Below, piece after piece: positions 25,486 through 37,542 of a stretch of 64,000 bases of DNA. The notes beneath the pieces were generated by a model that worked only from the letters and a program-made list of their open reading frames with translations, had not been told where the DNA came from and did no database searches. Position numbers and translations under genes: made by a program. This DNA is from Larix kaempferi (lineage: Eukaryota > Streptophyta > Pinopsida > Pinales > Pinaceae): positions 14,911,501-14,975,500 of the forward strand of contig BSBM01000440.1 in NCBI GenBank assembly GCA_027924585.1, read 5' to 3'. Each line of letters starts with the position of its first letter. Within the stretch, counting starts at the first letter, position 1.

Positions 25486-26973
25486 GGGAGGGTGAGTTTT
25501 TCTACTTCCAAGACATGGGTAGGTGATATCCCACTTGATTTTCAATACTCTCACTTGATAACCTATCCCTAGTGCTTCACTTCTTTGATTTTTTCCTTGT
25601 GGGCCCCATTCCTGATTTTGAGGGTTGTGCCCCACTTGGGTCATTGGGTGATGCATTTTAAACCTTAGATCTATGGAGATATAGCCTACCTTGGGGCATG
25701 CCACTCAAAACCCACTTTGATAATTTCCTTAACTATCTCGATCTACATTTTGGCATACTTTGGACTCCATTTACCCCTTCATTTCAAGGCACTAGTCTCC
25801 TTGGGTCAATTCGCACTCCTTGGGGATTGTGTCATGTTCTAGATCCCATATGTGGGTGTTGCCTAATCTAACTTGGATCCATAGATCCACATAATCAAAC
25901 ACCCCTTAGTGCCATACCACCCCTAACTTCACCTTGTGGGTCCCATTTGGGCCATTTCCATATTTTAAGGAAGTGGGCCCCACTTGTGTATTTCATGGTA
26001 TTAGATCTATCTCTTTGATCTCCCTAGGTGGCCGAACTCATTCATTAGTTGAAACACTTCTCATATCTTAAGCCTCTTCAACCATACTTAAACTCTTGGG
26101 CTCACCTAAGCTTGCATTGGTTTTCGTAACTCAATTTACACATTTCCCTAGGAACCTTTGCTTTGGCTAATCTTCTTTGATTGGCTATAGGGTCTCCCCC
26201 TTGATCTTAACTTGTCTAGATATAAAGTGAATAGTGCCTCGGTTATCGTGACTCCCAGCTTGCATTGGGAACCATGGCATCTCTTTGGTCACCTATTTAG
26301 TTGTATGTCTCCTCTACCATCCCAGATGTGATATCCTTAGGGACAACTACAAGTTGTGTGATAACAGGTATTTGGCTAGACCCATGGTATTTGTAAATAA
26401 TTTACTATTTTTCTCTCTCCTAAGGTGGAATTCGCCCTCCTTATAAAGTCAACGATTTTCTCTTGGTGAGGATGGATCTAAGCCATTGATGCAAGGCTTG
26501 ATCACCTTGGGATCATACATCATTGTAACTACTTTTGTAACCTTTTTTAGACCCTTCTAGAGCTTGGAACGCCCCCCTTGAGCCTATAAAAGGTGGGATG
26601 ATTTCCTTCCAAAAGGTTGAATTGTTTGGGAATAAAGAAATTTTGCTCCTGTGAGGTTTAGCTCTTGCCTTTGTTTAGTTGTTGGGTCTTAGTGGATATG
26701 CTCAAGCTATTGTGAGGATAATGATAAGCTACTATCAAGGTGATCTTGTTATTTGTCTAAGTAACGGTAATCTAGCTTAGGCTTTGAATTGAATGTTTTC
26801 TTCTCTCTTGCCCTTGTTATTTTATTACTTGCTTGGATATAATATATGATGATGAATTTGATCTAATTTGGATAACAAGTGTGTGAAGATTGTGTTTACC
26901 TCTCATGCAATAGGGTCTAGGTTATCAAATTTCATCTAGGTTTCAAAGCATCCTTGGAGTGACCATACTATTG
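25486..26973. other. No recognised gene; continuation of the sequence split by TE3
   Basis: This links to 20191 once TE3 is removed. Words such as CACTCCTTGGG recur on both sides of the insertion. A TATA-like CCTATAAAAGG is near 26582-26592. GCCATTGAT words and the TATA context resemble the region before 19422, but similarity is weak. TE4 inserts at 26974. Confidence 0.35.
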
Positions 26974-27849
26974 TGTTAAAAAGTTAACCAGGGATGTTAT
27001 TCTTAGGTGGGCATGAAAATTTTTGCATGCATAGATGCATGCAAAAGTGAGTTTTGCATGCACCCAGTTTTAGGGTTTTGGTAAACCTAATTTTTCAGTG
27101 AGTTGATATAAGGAGACAGAAGGTGTCTGTTTGGATTACCGAGCCAACTGATCTGAGATAGATCCAGTTGAGAGGTGGGCGACTTTCCTTGAGAAGGAGG
27201 ACACATTCTTTGAGGAGAGAGAAGCTCGTTCAACATTCGGTTGATCGATTGAGTGTCTGAGACTTTCAGAGTATCCTTGTCTCAGTGAGTGAGAAATATC
27301 TGTGATGATCAGAGCTCAGATTTGTTGAGATTTGATTCCGTACAAGTAGTTATTGATTTAAGGGAGGGCTCACTTATCCATGCAGAGGATGACGTATTCA
27401 GTAGTTGGCCTTCTTCTGTTGCATAGCAGATCAGAGTAGGGAGCTGAGAGAGGCAGTACAATCAGAGCTACCTACATAATGACTTAGATCCAAATTGACA
27501 ATTAGGGCACACATGCTCAGTGCATGCATCAACTGATGCATGCAGATCGAGGGTTTAACCCATTCAAGATTGTGAGCTACATCTGAGGTAACGTGTTGTA
27601 TCTATTCTTTTCATATATTGCTCCGGGATTGAGATAGAAGAAAGCCCCACAATAATGTTGGTTTTCCCCGTTTGGGGTTTCCAGGGTATATGCAATGTTA
27701 TATGTGTGATTGCAGGTCTTTAATGTTGTAAAGAGATCTACAATTGTTGAGTTTTATTTCATTATAGTATTATTTATTTATGAGACTTAAACCGCTTGAG
27801 ATCTCCGGGCTATCCAGAAGGAGTAGTGATCTCTGGATTAAAATTTACA
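26974..27849 (+). repeat. TE4 5' LTR
   Basis: It runs from TGTTAAAAAG to AAATTTACA. TATAAGG at 27117-27123 is the likely TATA box. A GCATGC cluster near 27029 carries 12 bp absent from the 3' LTR. GGTTTTCCCCGTTTGGGG near 27658 resembles a block in the other copia LTRs. Confidence 0.92.
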
Positions 27850-27861
27850 TGGTATCAGAGC
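27850..27861 (+). other. TE4 primer binding site
   Basis: TGGTATCAGAGC follows the LTR directly and is a perfect initiator-Met tRNA complement. Confidence 0.85.
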
Positions 27862-27986
27862 TCTGGTGAGGGTCAGGGAGAGCAATCACACTCAGATCTG
27901 CTAGTTGTATACTAGATCTGTGCGGTGATCTTGGTTGGGCCTCAGATCTGCAGTTGTAGGATTAAGATCTATGCTGTCAGATCACC

Positions 27987-28487
27987 ATGACCACAAGCAT
28001 AAGGGATGATCAAGTTGTTTGCACTTCTTACTCCTCTATGGACATAGATAAGTATGCTATTGATGAGATTGACCGAGAGATGGTTGTCAACACCTGTCAA
28101 TCGTTGAGTGCTTCCATGTCTAGTGTATGGTACATAGACAACAGAGCTTCTAGCCATATGACGGGTGCTCATGGGTACTTTATTGATTTGACAAAGGATG
28201 GGCTAGATCTTGAGATTGTTCTGGGAGACAATTATACGGTCAAGGCAGTAAGATGAGGAACTGTGTCCTTTCAGAAAGATTCAGGAGAATATATGAGAGT
28301 TTGTGATGTTCTATATGTCCTAGGTCTTAAGAAGAACTTGATATCTGTGTCTACTATTGAAGATCGAGGATTATGGGTGATGTTTAGAGATGGAAATGTT
28401 CTAGTCCATCCCAAGGGATCCAGTGATACCTCAGCTGTGAGGATTGGAGTCTGCAGCGGGAAACTATATAGGATAAACTTTTAACTT
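27987..28487 (+). pseudogene. TE4 copia protease and pre-integrase linker, degraded
   Basis: The start MTTSIRDDQ is only the first Met of the frame. The protease region reads VWYIDNRASSHMTG: the catalytic Asp is present, but the two residues after it differ from the usual SG. Then LGDN and VCDVLYVLGLKKNLISVS, a standard copia motif. A nonsense codon at 28254 splits the frame. Gag should precede it but is absent. Confidence 0.85.
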
Positions 28488-28489
28488 CA

Positions 28490-29475
28490 TCATGCCCTGA
28501 GTCATAGTAGCCGAGATGATGATTGTGACACCTGTGAGCTTTGGCATAGGAGGATTGCTCATCTACACCATCCCGCCCTAAAGATTCTGAGGGAGATTGT
28601 GACAGGAGTACCTGAGTTTAGCACAGAGCGCAATGATGTGTGCAAAGGGTGTGCTCTCGGGAAATACGTCAAGATAGTCTTTCCCAAGAGTGATAACAGA
28701 GCTACATGAGCTCTTGATTTGATTCATTTTGACCTTTGTGGTCCGATGTCCACTACATTCCTGAAAGGCTACAAGTACTATGTGTTTTTCATTGATGACT
28801 AATCCAGGAAAACCTTGATCTATGTTTTGAAGAGTAAAGAATCAAAAGAAGTTTTGTAGAAGTTTCAAGAGTTCAAGGCTCTTGTGGAAAAAATAGACAA
28901 AAAGGAAGATCAAGATCTCCAGATCGGATAATGGAGGTGAGTATACCTCCAAAGAGTTCAATGAGTTTTGCATTCGGGAAGGCATCAAGAGGCAGTTGAC
29001 TATTCCCTATACACCTCAACAGAATGGGGTGGCTAAGAGGAAAAACAAGGCTATTGCTGGAGCTGCTAGATCTATATTGCATGACCAGGGATTGCCATTC
29101 TTTCTTTGGACTGAGGCATGTAACACTGCAGCGTACATACAGAACAAGAGTCCTCATAAAGCTTCGGGGGACAAAACTCTCGAAGAGGATTTCTCTGGAA
29201 AGAAACCCGAAGTTGCGCACTTCAAGATTTTTGGATGCCTCACTTACTCACATGTTCCTTCAGAGAAAAGGAAAAAGCTGGAGCCCACAATCGAAAGGGG
29301 AATTCTTGTTGGGTATGATCAGACTTCGAAAGCTTATCGCATTTACATTCCTACTCTCAAGAATACTGTTGTGAGGCGGGATGTGAAGTTCGAGGAGGAT
29401 CGAGCCTTTCAAAATTCATGTGAGTTAGAGAAGGGAAAACAACATGTTGTTACACCCCTACATGACACAGGTTAG
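28490..29475 (+). pseudogene. TE4 copia integrase, degraded
   Basis: ELWHRRIAHLHHPALK and VCKGCALGKY form the HHCC region. LIHFDLCGPM holds the first catalytic Asp and DNGGEYTS the second. QQNGVAKRKN has Lys where the catalytic Glu is expected. KIFGCLTYSHVPSEKRKKLE and ERGILVGYD are the downstream copia integrase signatures. Several nonsense codons (near 28706, 28801 and 28857) and a frameshift before 28996 break it. Confidence 0.88.
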
Positions 29476-29689
29476 AGTGCTGCTCAGCAACCAACAGGGT
29501 CCCAAGTGTCTAGAGTGATAGATTCCCAGGTTACGGGTTCTACAGAAACATGAGCAGTAATTGGCGTAGGATCTCAGACACCTCTACTGGAGGTACTCAT
29601 TCTAATACAAGTTATTAGGACGAGGTGAGTAGTTCTCCTCATAGGATGTCACTTTAGGGAAGAGGAAGGCCAACTGGATTTAAGATAAC

Positions 29690-31280
29690 TTGAAGGAAGC
29701 TCAGGAAATAGGAACTCCTAAGAAATATGTAAGAGAAAGGAAGGCTCCACATAGATTCTGCTATTACTTAGATCTAGTAAGTAGTATCAGTTATTATGAG
29801 CCCTCCTCATATGAGCAAGCAACAGGTGAGGAGGCCTGGAGAGATGCCATGTTGGAAGAGTATGCTTCCATCATGAAGAATGATGTCTGGGAAGTTGTAC
29901 CCAAAACAAATGGAAAGTTAGTAGTCACCTCTAGATGGCTCTATAAGATTAAGTATGCTGCAGATGGCCGCATTGAGAAATACAAAGCCAGGTTTGTGGC
30001 TACAGGGTTCTCATAGATAGAGGGAGTTGACTATGAGGAGACTTTTGATCCAGTGGCCAGGTATTCTTCCATCAAGACCGTGATCTCTGTAGCAGCCTAG
30101 ATGGGATGGAAGATTCACCAAATGGATGTCAAGACAACTTTTCTCAATGGACTGATATAAGAGGAGGTGTACATTGAGCAGCCAGAGGGTTTCGAGGTAC
30201 TTGAGAGAGAGTCTCATGTATGCAGACTAAAGAAATCTCTATACTGCTTGAAGAAGGCACCTAGAGATTGGTATTCTAGGATAGATACCTACTTGCAGCA
30301 GTTATGTTTTCAGAAGAGCGAGGCTGATCCAAATCTCTACTTCATCATAGTGAAAGGAGATCCGCTTATCCTAGTGCTATATGTAGATGACCTATTCATT
30401 TTAGGGGCAGAAAAACTCATCAGTGATTGCAAGAAGGACCTTGCTTCTGAGTTTGAAATGAAGGATATAGGATTGATGCATTACTTCCTAGGCATGGAAG
30501 TCTGGAAGGAAGATGGGCATATCTTTCTAAGTCAGGGAAAGTATGCAATGGACATACTGAAGAGATTTTAGATGCAAGATTGCAAGCCCATGGCTACTCC
30601 TATGAAAACCAACTGGAAGAAGCAAGTGGCTTCTAAGAGTAAGTTGGTTGATCCCACCAGGTACCGACAGCTCATTGGTTCCTTTATGTACTTGGTCAAC
30701 ACTAGGCTAGATTTGAGTTTTGCGGTCAACACATTGAGTCAGTACATGGTAGAACCTAGAGATGTGCATTGGGTGGTCGCGAAGCATGTTCTGAGGTACA
30801 TCAATGGAACAACTGAATATGGCTTGAATTATGTGAGGCATGGTGGAGTTCAGCTTGTTGGCTTTACAGATTCATATTGCGTAGGTAGTGCAGGTGACAG
30901 GAAAAGCACCTTCAGGTGTTGCTTCAGCTTGGGTTCAATAGTCGTGTTGTGGTTTAGCAGGAAGTAAAAGTCTGTAGCATTGAGTTCTACAGAGGCAGAA
31001 TATATGGCATCTAGTTTAGCCAATTGTGAGGCCATTGGGCTTCGCAAAATGTTGGTAAGTTTTTTTTATCAGCAGTTGGAGCCTATAGTGATTCATTGTG
31101 ATAATCAGTGTTGCATCAAACTCTCTATGAATCTAGTTTTTCATGATCGGTCCAAACACATTGAGATTAGGTATCGCTTGATTCGAGATCATGTTCAGAG
31201 AGGAGCAGTTGAGCTCTAGTACATATCCACAGATGAGTAGGTTGCAGATATTCTCACAGTCCTTGATGAGAAATAAGTTT
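29690..31280 (+). pseudogene. TE4 copia RT-RNase H, degraded
   Basis: All in one frame: EEAWRDAMLEEYASIMKND, SRWLYKIKYAADG, QMDVKTTFLNGLI, SLYCLKKAPRDWY and the active site LYVDDLFILG, which is intact. RNase H follows with DRKSTFRCCFSLGS, LSSTEAEYMA and IHCDNQCCIKL. Nonsense codons occur at about 30014, 30098, 30158, 30569, 30965 and 31217. RT would reverse-transcribe element RNA inside the particle. Confidence 0.9.
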
Positions 31281-31328
31281 GAGTACTTTAGGGAGAAGAT
31301 GGGAGTGGTTCAAAATTCTTTCCTGGTT

Positions 31329-32201
31329 AAGAGGGAGTGTTAAAAATTTAACCAGGGAAGTTATTCTCAGGTGGGCATGAAAAATTTTGCATGCAAAAGT
31401 GGGTTTTGCATGCACCCAGTTTTAGGTTTTTGGTAAACCTAATTTTTAAGTGAGTTGATATAAGGAGACAAAAGGTGTCTGTCTAGATTACTGATCCAAC
31501 TGATTTGAGATAGATCTAGTTGAGAGGTGGGAGAATTTCCTTGAGAAGGAGGGCACATTCTTTGAGGAGAGAGAAGCTCGTTCAACATCCGGTTGATCGA
31601 TTGAGTGTCTGAGACTTTCAGAGTATCCTTGTCTCAGTGAGTGAGAAAGATCTGTGACGATCAGAGCTCATATTTGTTGAGATCTGATTCTGTACGAGCA
31701 GTTATTGACTTGAGGGAGGGCGCACTTATCCATGCAGAGGAGGACGTATTCTCTAGTTGGACTTCTTCTGTTGCAGAGCATATTAGAGCATAGAGATGAG
31801 AGAGGAAGTACAGTTAGAGCTACCTACATAGTGACTCATATCCAGATTGACAGTTAGGGCACGCATTCTCAGTGCATGCATAAGCTGATGCATTCATATC
31901 TAGGGTTTGACCCATTCAGGATTGTGAGTTACATCTGAGGTAACTTGTTGTATCTATTCGTTTCATATATTTCTTTGGGATCGAGATAGAAGAAAGCCCC
32001 ATAGGATTGCTGGTTTTCCTTGTTTGGGGTTTCTAGGGTATATGCAGTGTTATATGTGTGATTGCATGTCTTTAATGTTGTAAAGAAATATACAGTTGTT
32101 GAGTTTTACTTCATTACAGTATTATTGATTTACGAGACTCAAACCACTTGAGATATATGGGCTATCCAGAGGGAGTAGTGATCTCTGGATTAAAATTTAC
32201 A
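31329..32201 (+). repeat. TE4 polypurine tract and 3' LTR
   Basis: AAGAGGGAG (31329-31337) directly precedes TGTTAAAAA at 31338. The LTR ends ATTTACA at 32201. It is 12 bp shorter than the 5' copy because of one indel within a GCATGC cluster, and by eye differs at about 7% of positions near the start. Confidence 0.92.
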
Positions 32202-35200
32202 GATTGGACTGGGTGGCCTTCACTTCGACGGATCTTGCAAATTTTTTCCAACTCTTCACAGGTTCTTTGTCTCCATTCTTGGCCCAATCAATTTAACTTG
32301 GCACTAGTCTATTTGTCATTGGCATTTTATCTATTTTTCTCAAATATTTCTTCCAAATGAAATTATTGTTTTTCTCTTTCAACTTGCAGGTGCTTGGATT
32401 TGTTTTGTGGAGAGAAGCTTTATAAAGGGGAAAATGGTTCAATCATTCTTAAAACCCTAACATGATTTCCCATATTTAAGGCCAAATTATTACTAAGCAT
32501 CTTGTTATTTAAAGGTTTCCAAGTACCTCTTTATTCCACAAGTATTACTTTATTGGATATCCAACATACTTGTTCTTGTTGGTTTCCTTATTACTTTTGT
32601 GTTAATACCAAGCTATTTAGATGTCTAGTCTTGTACATGTTAGAATATTGAGAATATGCATAAACATACAACAATATGTTTTCAAACATGCAAAGCAAGA
32701 ATATACTAGTCTAGCCTTTATCCATACAAGCAACAATAATCAAAGTAAGAAACTAGAGACAAGAGAAAAGAAATGATACACCGAATAGATGTGGTAACAC
32801 CCCAAATGGGGAAACATCCATGGGAAGGTATTGTCTTCTTATTCTGCATAAATCTCCAATGTTACACTTGAGCTCCACCCCACATATGCTCTCACAACTT
32901 TACAATAGCATTACAATGCAATACATAAGATATTTGCCCAAAGGCTCTACTTCACCTCTATTATATAGTTAGAGGTATGGAAGAATAACATCTCAAAATA
33001 CATATGGAATAAATGATTTTCCACCTCCTTATATAATGAATGGTAATAGGAGCATATTACTCCATGATGCATGTGGAATAATTATTTTTACAGAAGATTA
33101 GATTTATTTATGCCTTCCTTTGCTACATAAGACATCTTATGACATCACACTAGACATCATTACACATGTAATATTAAAATTACACATTTCAATAGTACAT
33201 GGACACAAGTCTTTGCATGCTTACTATGACTTGATCCTCTATGATATATTAACACTAAAATTTTCTCAATAAATCATTCCCTAAGAGACTCATTCGACTC
33301 TCTTCTCTTCATGATCATAACTCATTAGGGTTTCATTGGAGGGTTTATAACATTGAAGGTTGCATTTACAAAAGATCGATTTGTCTTCATAATTTGTGCT
33401 TGACGACAATGAATTGGCATTCCTTCCTTGGGTAACATTATGGAATGTAAATCTGATACCAATCCTATCCACTAGTGGACGGCCATACATAACCATTTTC
33501 AACCTTCTCCAATTTGCAGGTTATGGCAATAAAGGAGATAAAACTTGTTTCAATTTGATGCTAGTCCACTTCACCAATTCAACCTCCTTGACTTCAATAC
33601 CTTTCCAAATCCCCTCTTTTTCTCATGATAATAAGATTTGGAGTTTGAATGACTATTTTTGGGCTAAGTGTCGAACCTTATTCCGAGTATTCAATCATTA
33701 ATTGACTAATGCCATATTGTTGTTCCTACTTTCCAAGTTTGCAGACCTAGTTTTAGTCCATAAGCAATTTTGCACCTTTCTTCAATTGTGACAGTAAGAT
33801 CCGAGTTTGCATATTGGCTTATTGAAATTGTGTTAAGTGGCATCATAATATTTCACTATTTTCCACATATATCTCACTCTAAGTCTGGTTCAATTTGCAT
33901 ACCATTTGCTTCCCTCATTGTATTGTTTAGGGGAAAACTTGACTTAAGACATACTAATCATTCATGGTTGTCTTTAAGATATTTTCTTCTCTTAAAAAAG
34001 TAAACCATAACAATATCTAACTGCCCGAAGAAATTATTTCATAAGTACTTGATATTAGGAGTGATCCTTTGCACTTGTTAGAGTGATTTTTATCATTGAC
34101 ATAGTGCATTGGGTAACTTTGATTAATAGCTTGATCTTGCACTTATAGGCAATATGCATTGGTGGATCTAATTTATAATCCTATTCAAGAAGTGGCTTTA
34201 GGTGTGTTGCTAGAGTGAGTTTGATCATTGGCACATCCTAATGGTACACCAAATGTCTTATGGTGTATGATTCATTTGATGGTTTATGGTGACATTGAAG
34301 GGTTAAATCTAATAATCCAAGCTTAATAGAAGCATCATCTTATCCAAACACCCTAATAATAAATCCACATACTCAATAATCCAATTCTTGTAACTCTTGT
34401 TTATGGTTATACTTTATGGTGCAAGTACTTCTTTTTCATAAGTTGTGGATAATTATTTTTGCTATGATGGTGATGAATGGATCAATGATGCTATTTTAAA
34501 GTCCATAGAACTTGTGTTGTGCTCTTAATCATACACATCTTAAGAAGTTAATTATTGGGATTATTTCATATTGATCTTGTGTTGATTTCATATCTCTTGA
34601 AGTACAATCTTGTGGATGATATTACATGTTTTCATGGTATATCTCTTCTAATATTATCTAGTTGACATGGTGCAATTTTACTAATCAATGATCATTGAAA
34701 TATATCATTTCAAATCTCGTTATTGGGTAGAAGATGAGTTTCGATGTCTATAAAGATATCAGCAAAGATATGTTGTTACACATTTAAATCTGTGGCTAGG
34801 AGCCCTATTGGTTTGAAAACATTAGATCCGATATCTTTAATACTGGAAGTGCAGGCTGTTGTTTCTACATAGCTGGATCTCGTATTGGCCACCACTGTTG
34901 CTCTCTCTGTTACCCCATTCAAATAGTATTGCATTAGATTGACTTTGGTCACAGAATTGGACCCCATGTACCATTGAGTATATTAACGACCCCCTCAGGT
35001 ATCCTGAAACTTGTATATCTCAAGACTGGGCTTTGGGGGGGAGATTAACTACTCAATTTCATGGCTATAAGTCTTGTTTATTGGTGCATATGCTCCACAT
35101 GGTTATTTAGTTCATTGTATCGTGCTTTTATTTTTTTCATGACGATGTGATTTTATTTCATATGCTAAAATGTTATCACAAGGTTATGGTTAATATGGTA

Positions 35201-35443
35201 ATTACTTAATCTTGAACATTAATAATTCCAAGTCACCTTTGCTTACCCCTTAGACATCTCTTCAAAAACCAGTGTTAAGTGTATACTTGAAGTTGTCCTA
35301 GGAAAACCTTGAGCAAAAGCTTGGGAAGGGTCTTCCCCTTGGATAGTTTGGACTCGTTCACTGTGTTGGACACAATGGTACACTGAGAGGTGGTGGGGTG
35401 AATCAGTGTGCTAGCAACTCCAGATTTTTTCTCTTCTCAATAA
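32202..35443. other. No recognised gene; AT-rich repeat-like DNA
   Basis: It continues 26973 once TE4 is removed. No protein family is recognisable in any frame. A 63-codon minus-strand open frame at 34776-34967 resembles nothing known to me. One LTR-like piece is listed separately. GTACACTGAGAGG near 35380 looks like a fragment of yet another repeat. Confidence 0.4.
32638..33254 (-). repeat. Possible solo LTR, copia type
   Basis: It starts TGTTAGAATATTG and may end ATTAACA. CACCCCAAATGGGGAAAC inside resembles the conserved block of the other copia LTRs read on the minus strand. No target duplication, primer site or partner was found, so the right boundary is a guess. Confidence 0.3.
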
Positions 35444-36058
35444 TGTTAAGCAGAGTTCATTAAGTACATCATCATTTATCAACTAATCAACACATGTCAT
35501 ATATCTACAAAAGCATGTCATCAACATAGATAATAACAAGAGACACATAACTCTTAATTTTAGTATAAAATTCACAACAAGAGCATAATGAAGATAACTG
35601 AAAGAAACACAAACACAAGATAGACACAGATTTATCCTGGGAAACCCTCATGGGGTAGAAAACCCAGCAAAACTTCTCCAATATAGATGATCAACAAATA
35701 CAAAGATGCAATCCCCAAACAAGAGCTCCTTCTCCTCCTTCGCAGATATCTCTCTCTCCTATGCGAGTTTCACAAGTGAGTGAGTCTATTTTAAATGAGG
35801 AACACACCTCCTCTATTTATACTTTACTTCACTTGACTTTTAACCCTAACTAGGCCGACTTCTCCTAGAAGAGTCTAATAACCCCTAACAACTTAACGCA
35901 GGGTCGACCCCACTAGGAGAGTCTAATAACCCTAGCTATAACATCCCAACGAAGGAATAAACATCTTCGGATATATAATAATGTCCCGATGGAGGAATAA
36001 CCATCTCCGAATAGTAAAGTACAAATAGAATATTCTTAGAAGTTAAAATATTTCAACA
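35444..36058 (-). repeat. TE5 3' LTR
   Basis: It starts TGTTAAG (plus strand) and ends TTTCAACA, followed by CTCCCCCTT, the complement of an AAGGGGGAG polypurine tract. It shares TTTATCCTGGGAAACCC and CTAATAACC words with the TE7 and TE9 LTRs. The left boundary rests on the TGTTAAG match only. Confidence 0.8.
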
Positions 36059-36239
36059 CTCCCCCTTAACGAGAAGGATATTCTAACAACATCTGCAGGA
36101 GCAAGGAGTCATCAACTACATCACAGTGATACATCTATAACTCATTGGAAGTTTTCTTCAATCATCATTAGTAACTTAAACAGCTATTGGAACATCTTCA
36201 ATATCTTCAATACTGGAACATCAATATCTTCAGTACTGA

Positions 36240-36490
36240 GTCTTCATCTTTTGCAGCACTCGATCACTCGATCAGCTACAATAACAACATCATTTGGATA
36301 TCCCGATCAACAACATCATCATCTAGATCTCCCAATCAACAACATCATCATCTGGATCTCCTGATCAACATCATCATTTGGATCTCTCGATCAACAACAT
36401 CATCTGGATTTCTTGATCAACAACATCATCATCTGGATCTCCGATCAACAACATCATCTAGATCTCTCGATCAACAACATCATAATCTAC
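36240..36490 (-). repeat. TE5 array 1, about 30-bp units
   Basis: Irregular copies of GATCAACAACATCATC plus a TGGATCTC-type tail. The same place in TE7 (40010-40245) carries a diverged version. The plus-strand open frame here is a low-complexity by-product. Confidence 0.75.
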
Positions 36491-36510
36491 AATACACATG
36501 ATCCAATTAG

Positions 36511-37160
36511 GGGATGATCAATCCCTCTCACTTTAGGACATAAATCCAAGGATGATACAATCCTGATCCACTTACGGGATGATCACTCCCGATCACTTTA
36601 GGACATAAAGCCAAGGATGATACAATCCTAATCCACTTACGGGATGATCACTCCCGATCACTTTAGGACATAAAGCTAAGGATGATACAATCCAGACACA
36701 CTTACAGGATGGTCAATCGCAATCTCTTTAGGACATAAAGCCACGGATGATGCAATCCAAACACACTTAGAGGATGGTCAATCCCGATCACTTTAGGACA
36801 TAAAGCCACGGATGATGCAATCCAGACACACTTACAGGATGGTCAATCCTGATCTCTTTAGGACATAAAGCCATAGATGATGCAATCTAGACACACTTAC
36901 AGGATGGTCAATCTCGATCTCTTTAGGACATAAAGCCATGGATGATGTAATCTAGACACACTTACAGGATGGTCAATCCTGATCTCTTTAGGACATCAAG
37001 CCATGGATGATGCAATCTAGACACACTTATAGGATGGTCAATCCCAATCTCTTTAAGACATAAAGCCATGGATGATGCAATCCAGACCCACTTACATGAT
37101 GGTCAATCCTTATCACTTTAGTACATAAAGACATGGATGATGCAATCCACTTGTCAACTT
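36511..37160 (-). repeat. TE5 array 2: ten 65-bp units of stem-loops
   Basis: Units begin at 36511, 36576, 36641, 36706, 36771, 36836, 36901, 36966, 37031 and 37096, exactly 65 bp apart. Each holds three potential hairpins: GGAT-GRTCA-ATCC, CTTTA-GGACA-TAAAG, and GGAT-GATRCA-ATCC, with occasional extension to 5-6 pairs. Because 65 is not a multiple of three, the array is not a repeated protein. Confidence 0.93.
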
Positions 37161-37189
37161 AGACCAAGTCTAAGGACCACTCATCGACT

Positions 37190-37520
37190 TCATCGTCGGT
37201 ACATGTATCCTCATCGTTGGTACAGACATCCTCATCATCGATACAAGTATCCACATCATCGATACAAGTATCCACATCATCAACCTCATCGTCGGTACAA
37301 GCATCCTCATCATCGATACAAGTATCCACATCATCGATACAAGTATCCACATCATCGACCTCATTGTCGTACAGGCATCCTCATCATCGATACAAGTATC
37401 CACATCATCTATACAAGTATCCACATCATCGACCTCATCGTCGATACAGGCATCCTCATCATCAATACAACTATCCACATCATCGATACAAGTATCCACA
37501 TCATCAACCTCATCGTCGAT
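37190..37520 (-). repeat. TE5 array 3: 75-bp higher-order units (21+21+33)
   Basis: GATACAAGTATCCACATCATC (21 bp) occurs singly and in pairs, alternating with a 33-bp GACCTCATCGTC-type segment. The higher-order steps are 75, 74 and 75 bp. GATAC-AA-GTATC is a short hairpin in each. Read in element sense, one frame gives an Asp-rich peptide repeat (DVDTCIDD). A related frame is open in TE7. Confidence 0.9.
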
Positions 37521-37542
37521 CCAAATATCATCATCGACCACA

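Larger units (their letters stand above)
26974..32201 (+). mobile_element. TE4: Ty1/copia element lacking gag
   Basis: LTRs at 26974-27849 (876 bp) and 31338-32201 (864 bp) flank primer site, protease, integrase, RT-RNase H and polypurine tract. The flanks are TATTG before and GATTG after, sharing ATTG as the target duplication. Only about 140 bp separates the primer site from the protease region, so gag is deleted. Nonsense codons occur throughout pol. Confidence 0.92.

Noticed and set aside
32638-33254. Confident solo LTR
   Set aside because: No target duplication found (GTACA versus CTAAA); kept only as a low-confidence feature.
34776-34967. Minus-strand 63-codon ORF as a host gene
   Set aside because: No family resemblance, no start context and surrounded by repeat-like DNA.
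36511-37160. CRISPR-like array
   Set aside because: The units are back-to-back with no unique spacers, lie inside a plant retrotransposon and have no cas genes nearby.
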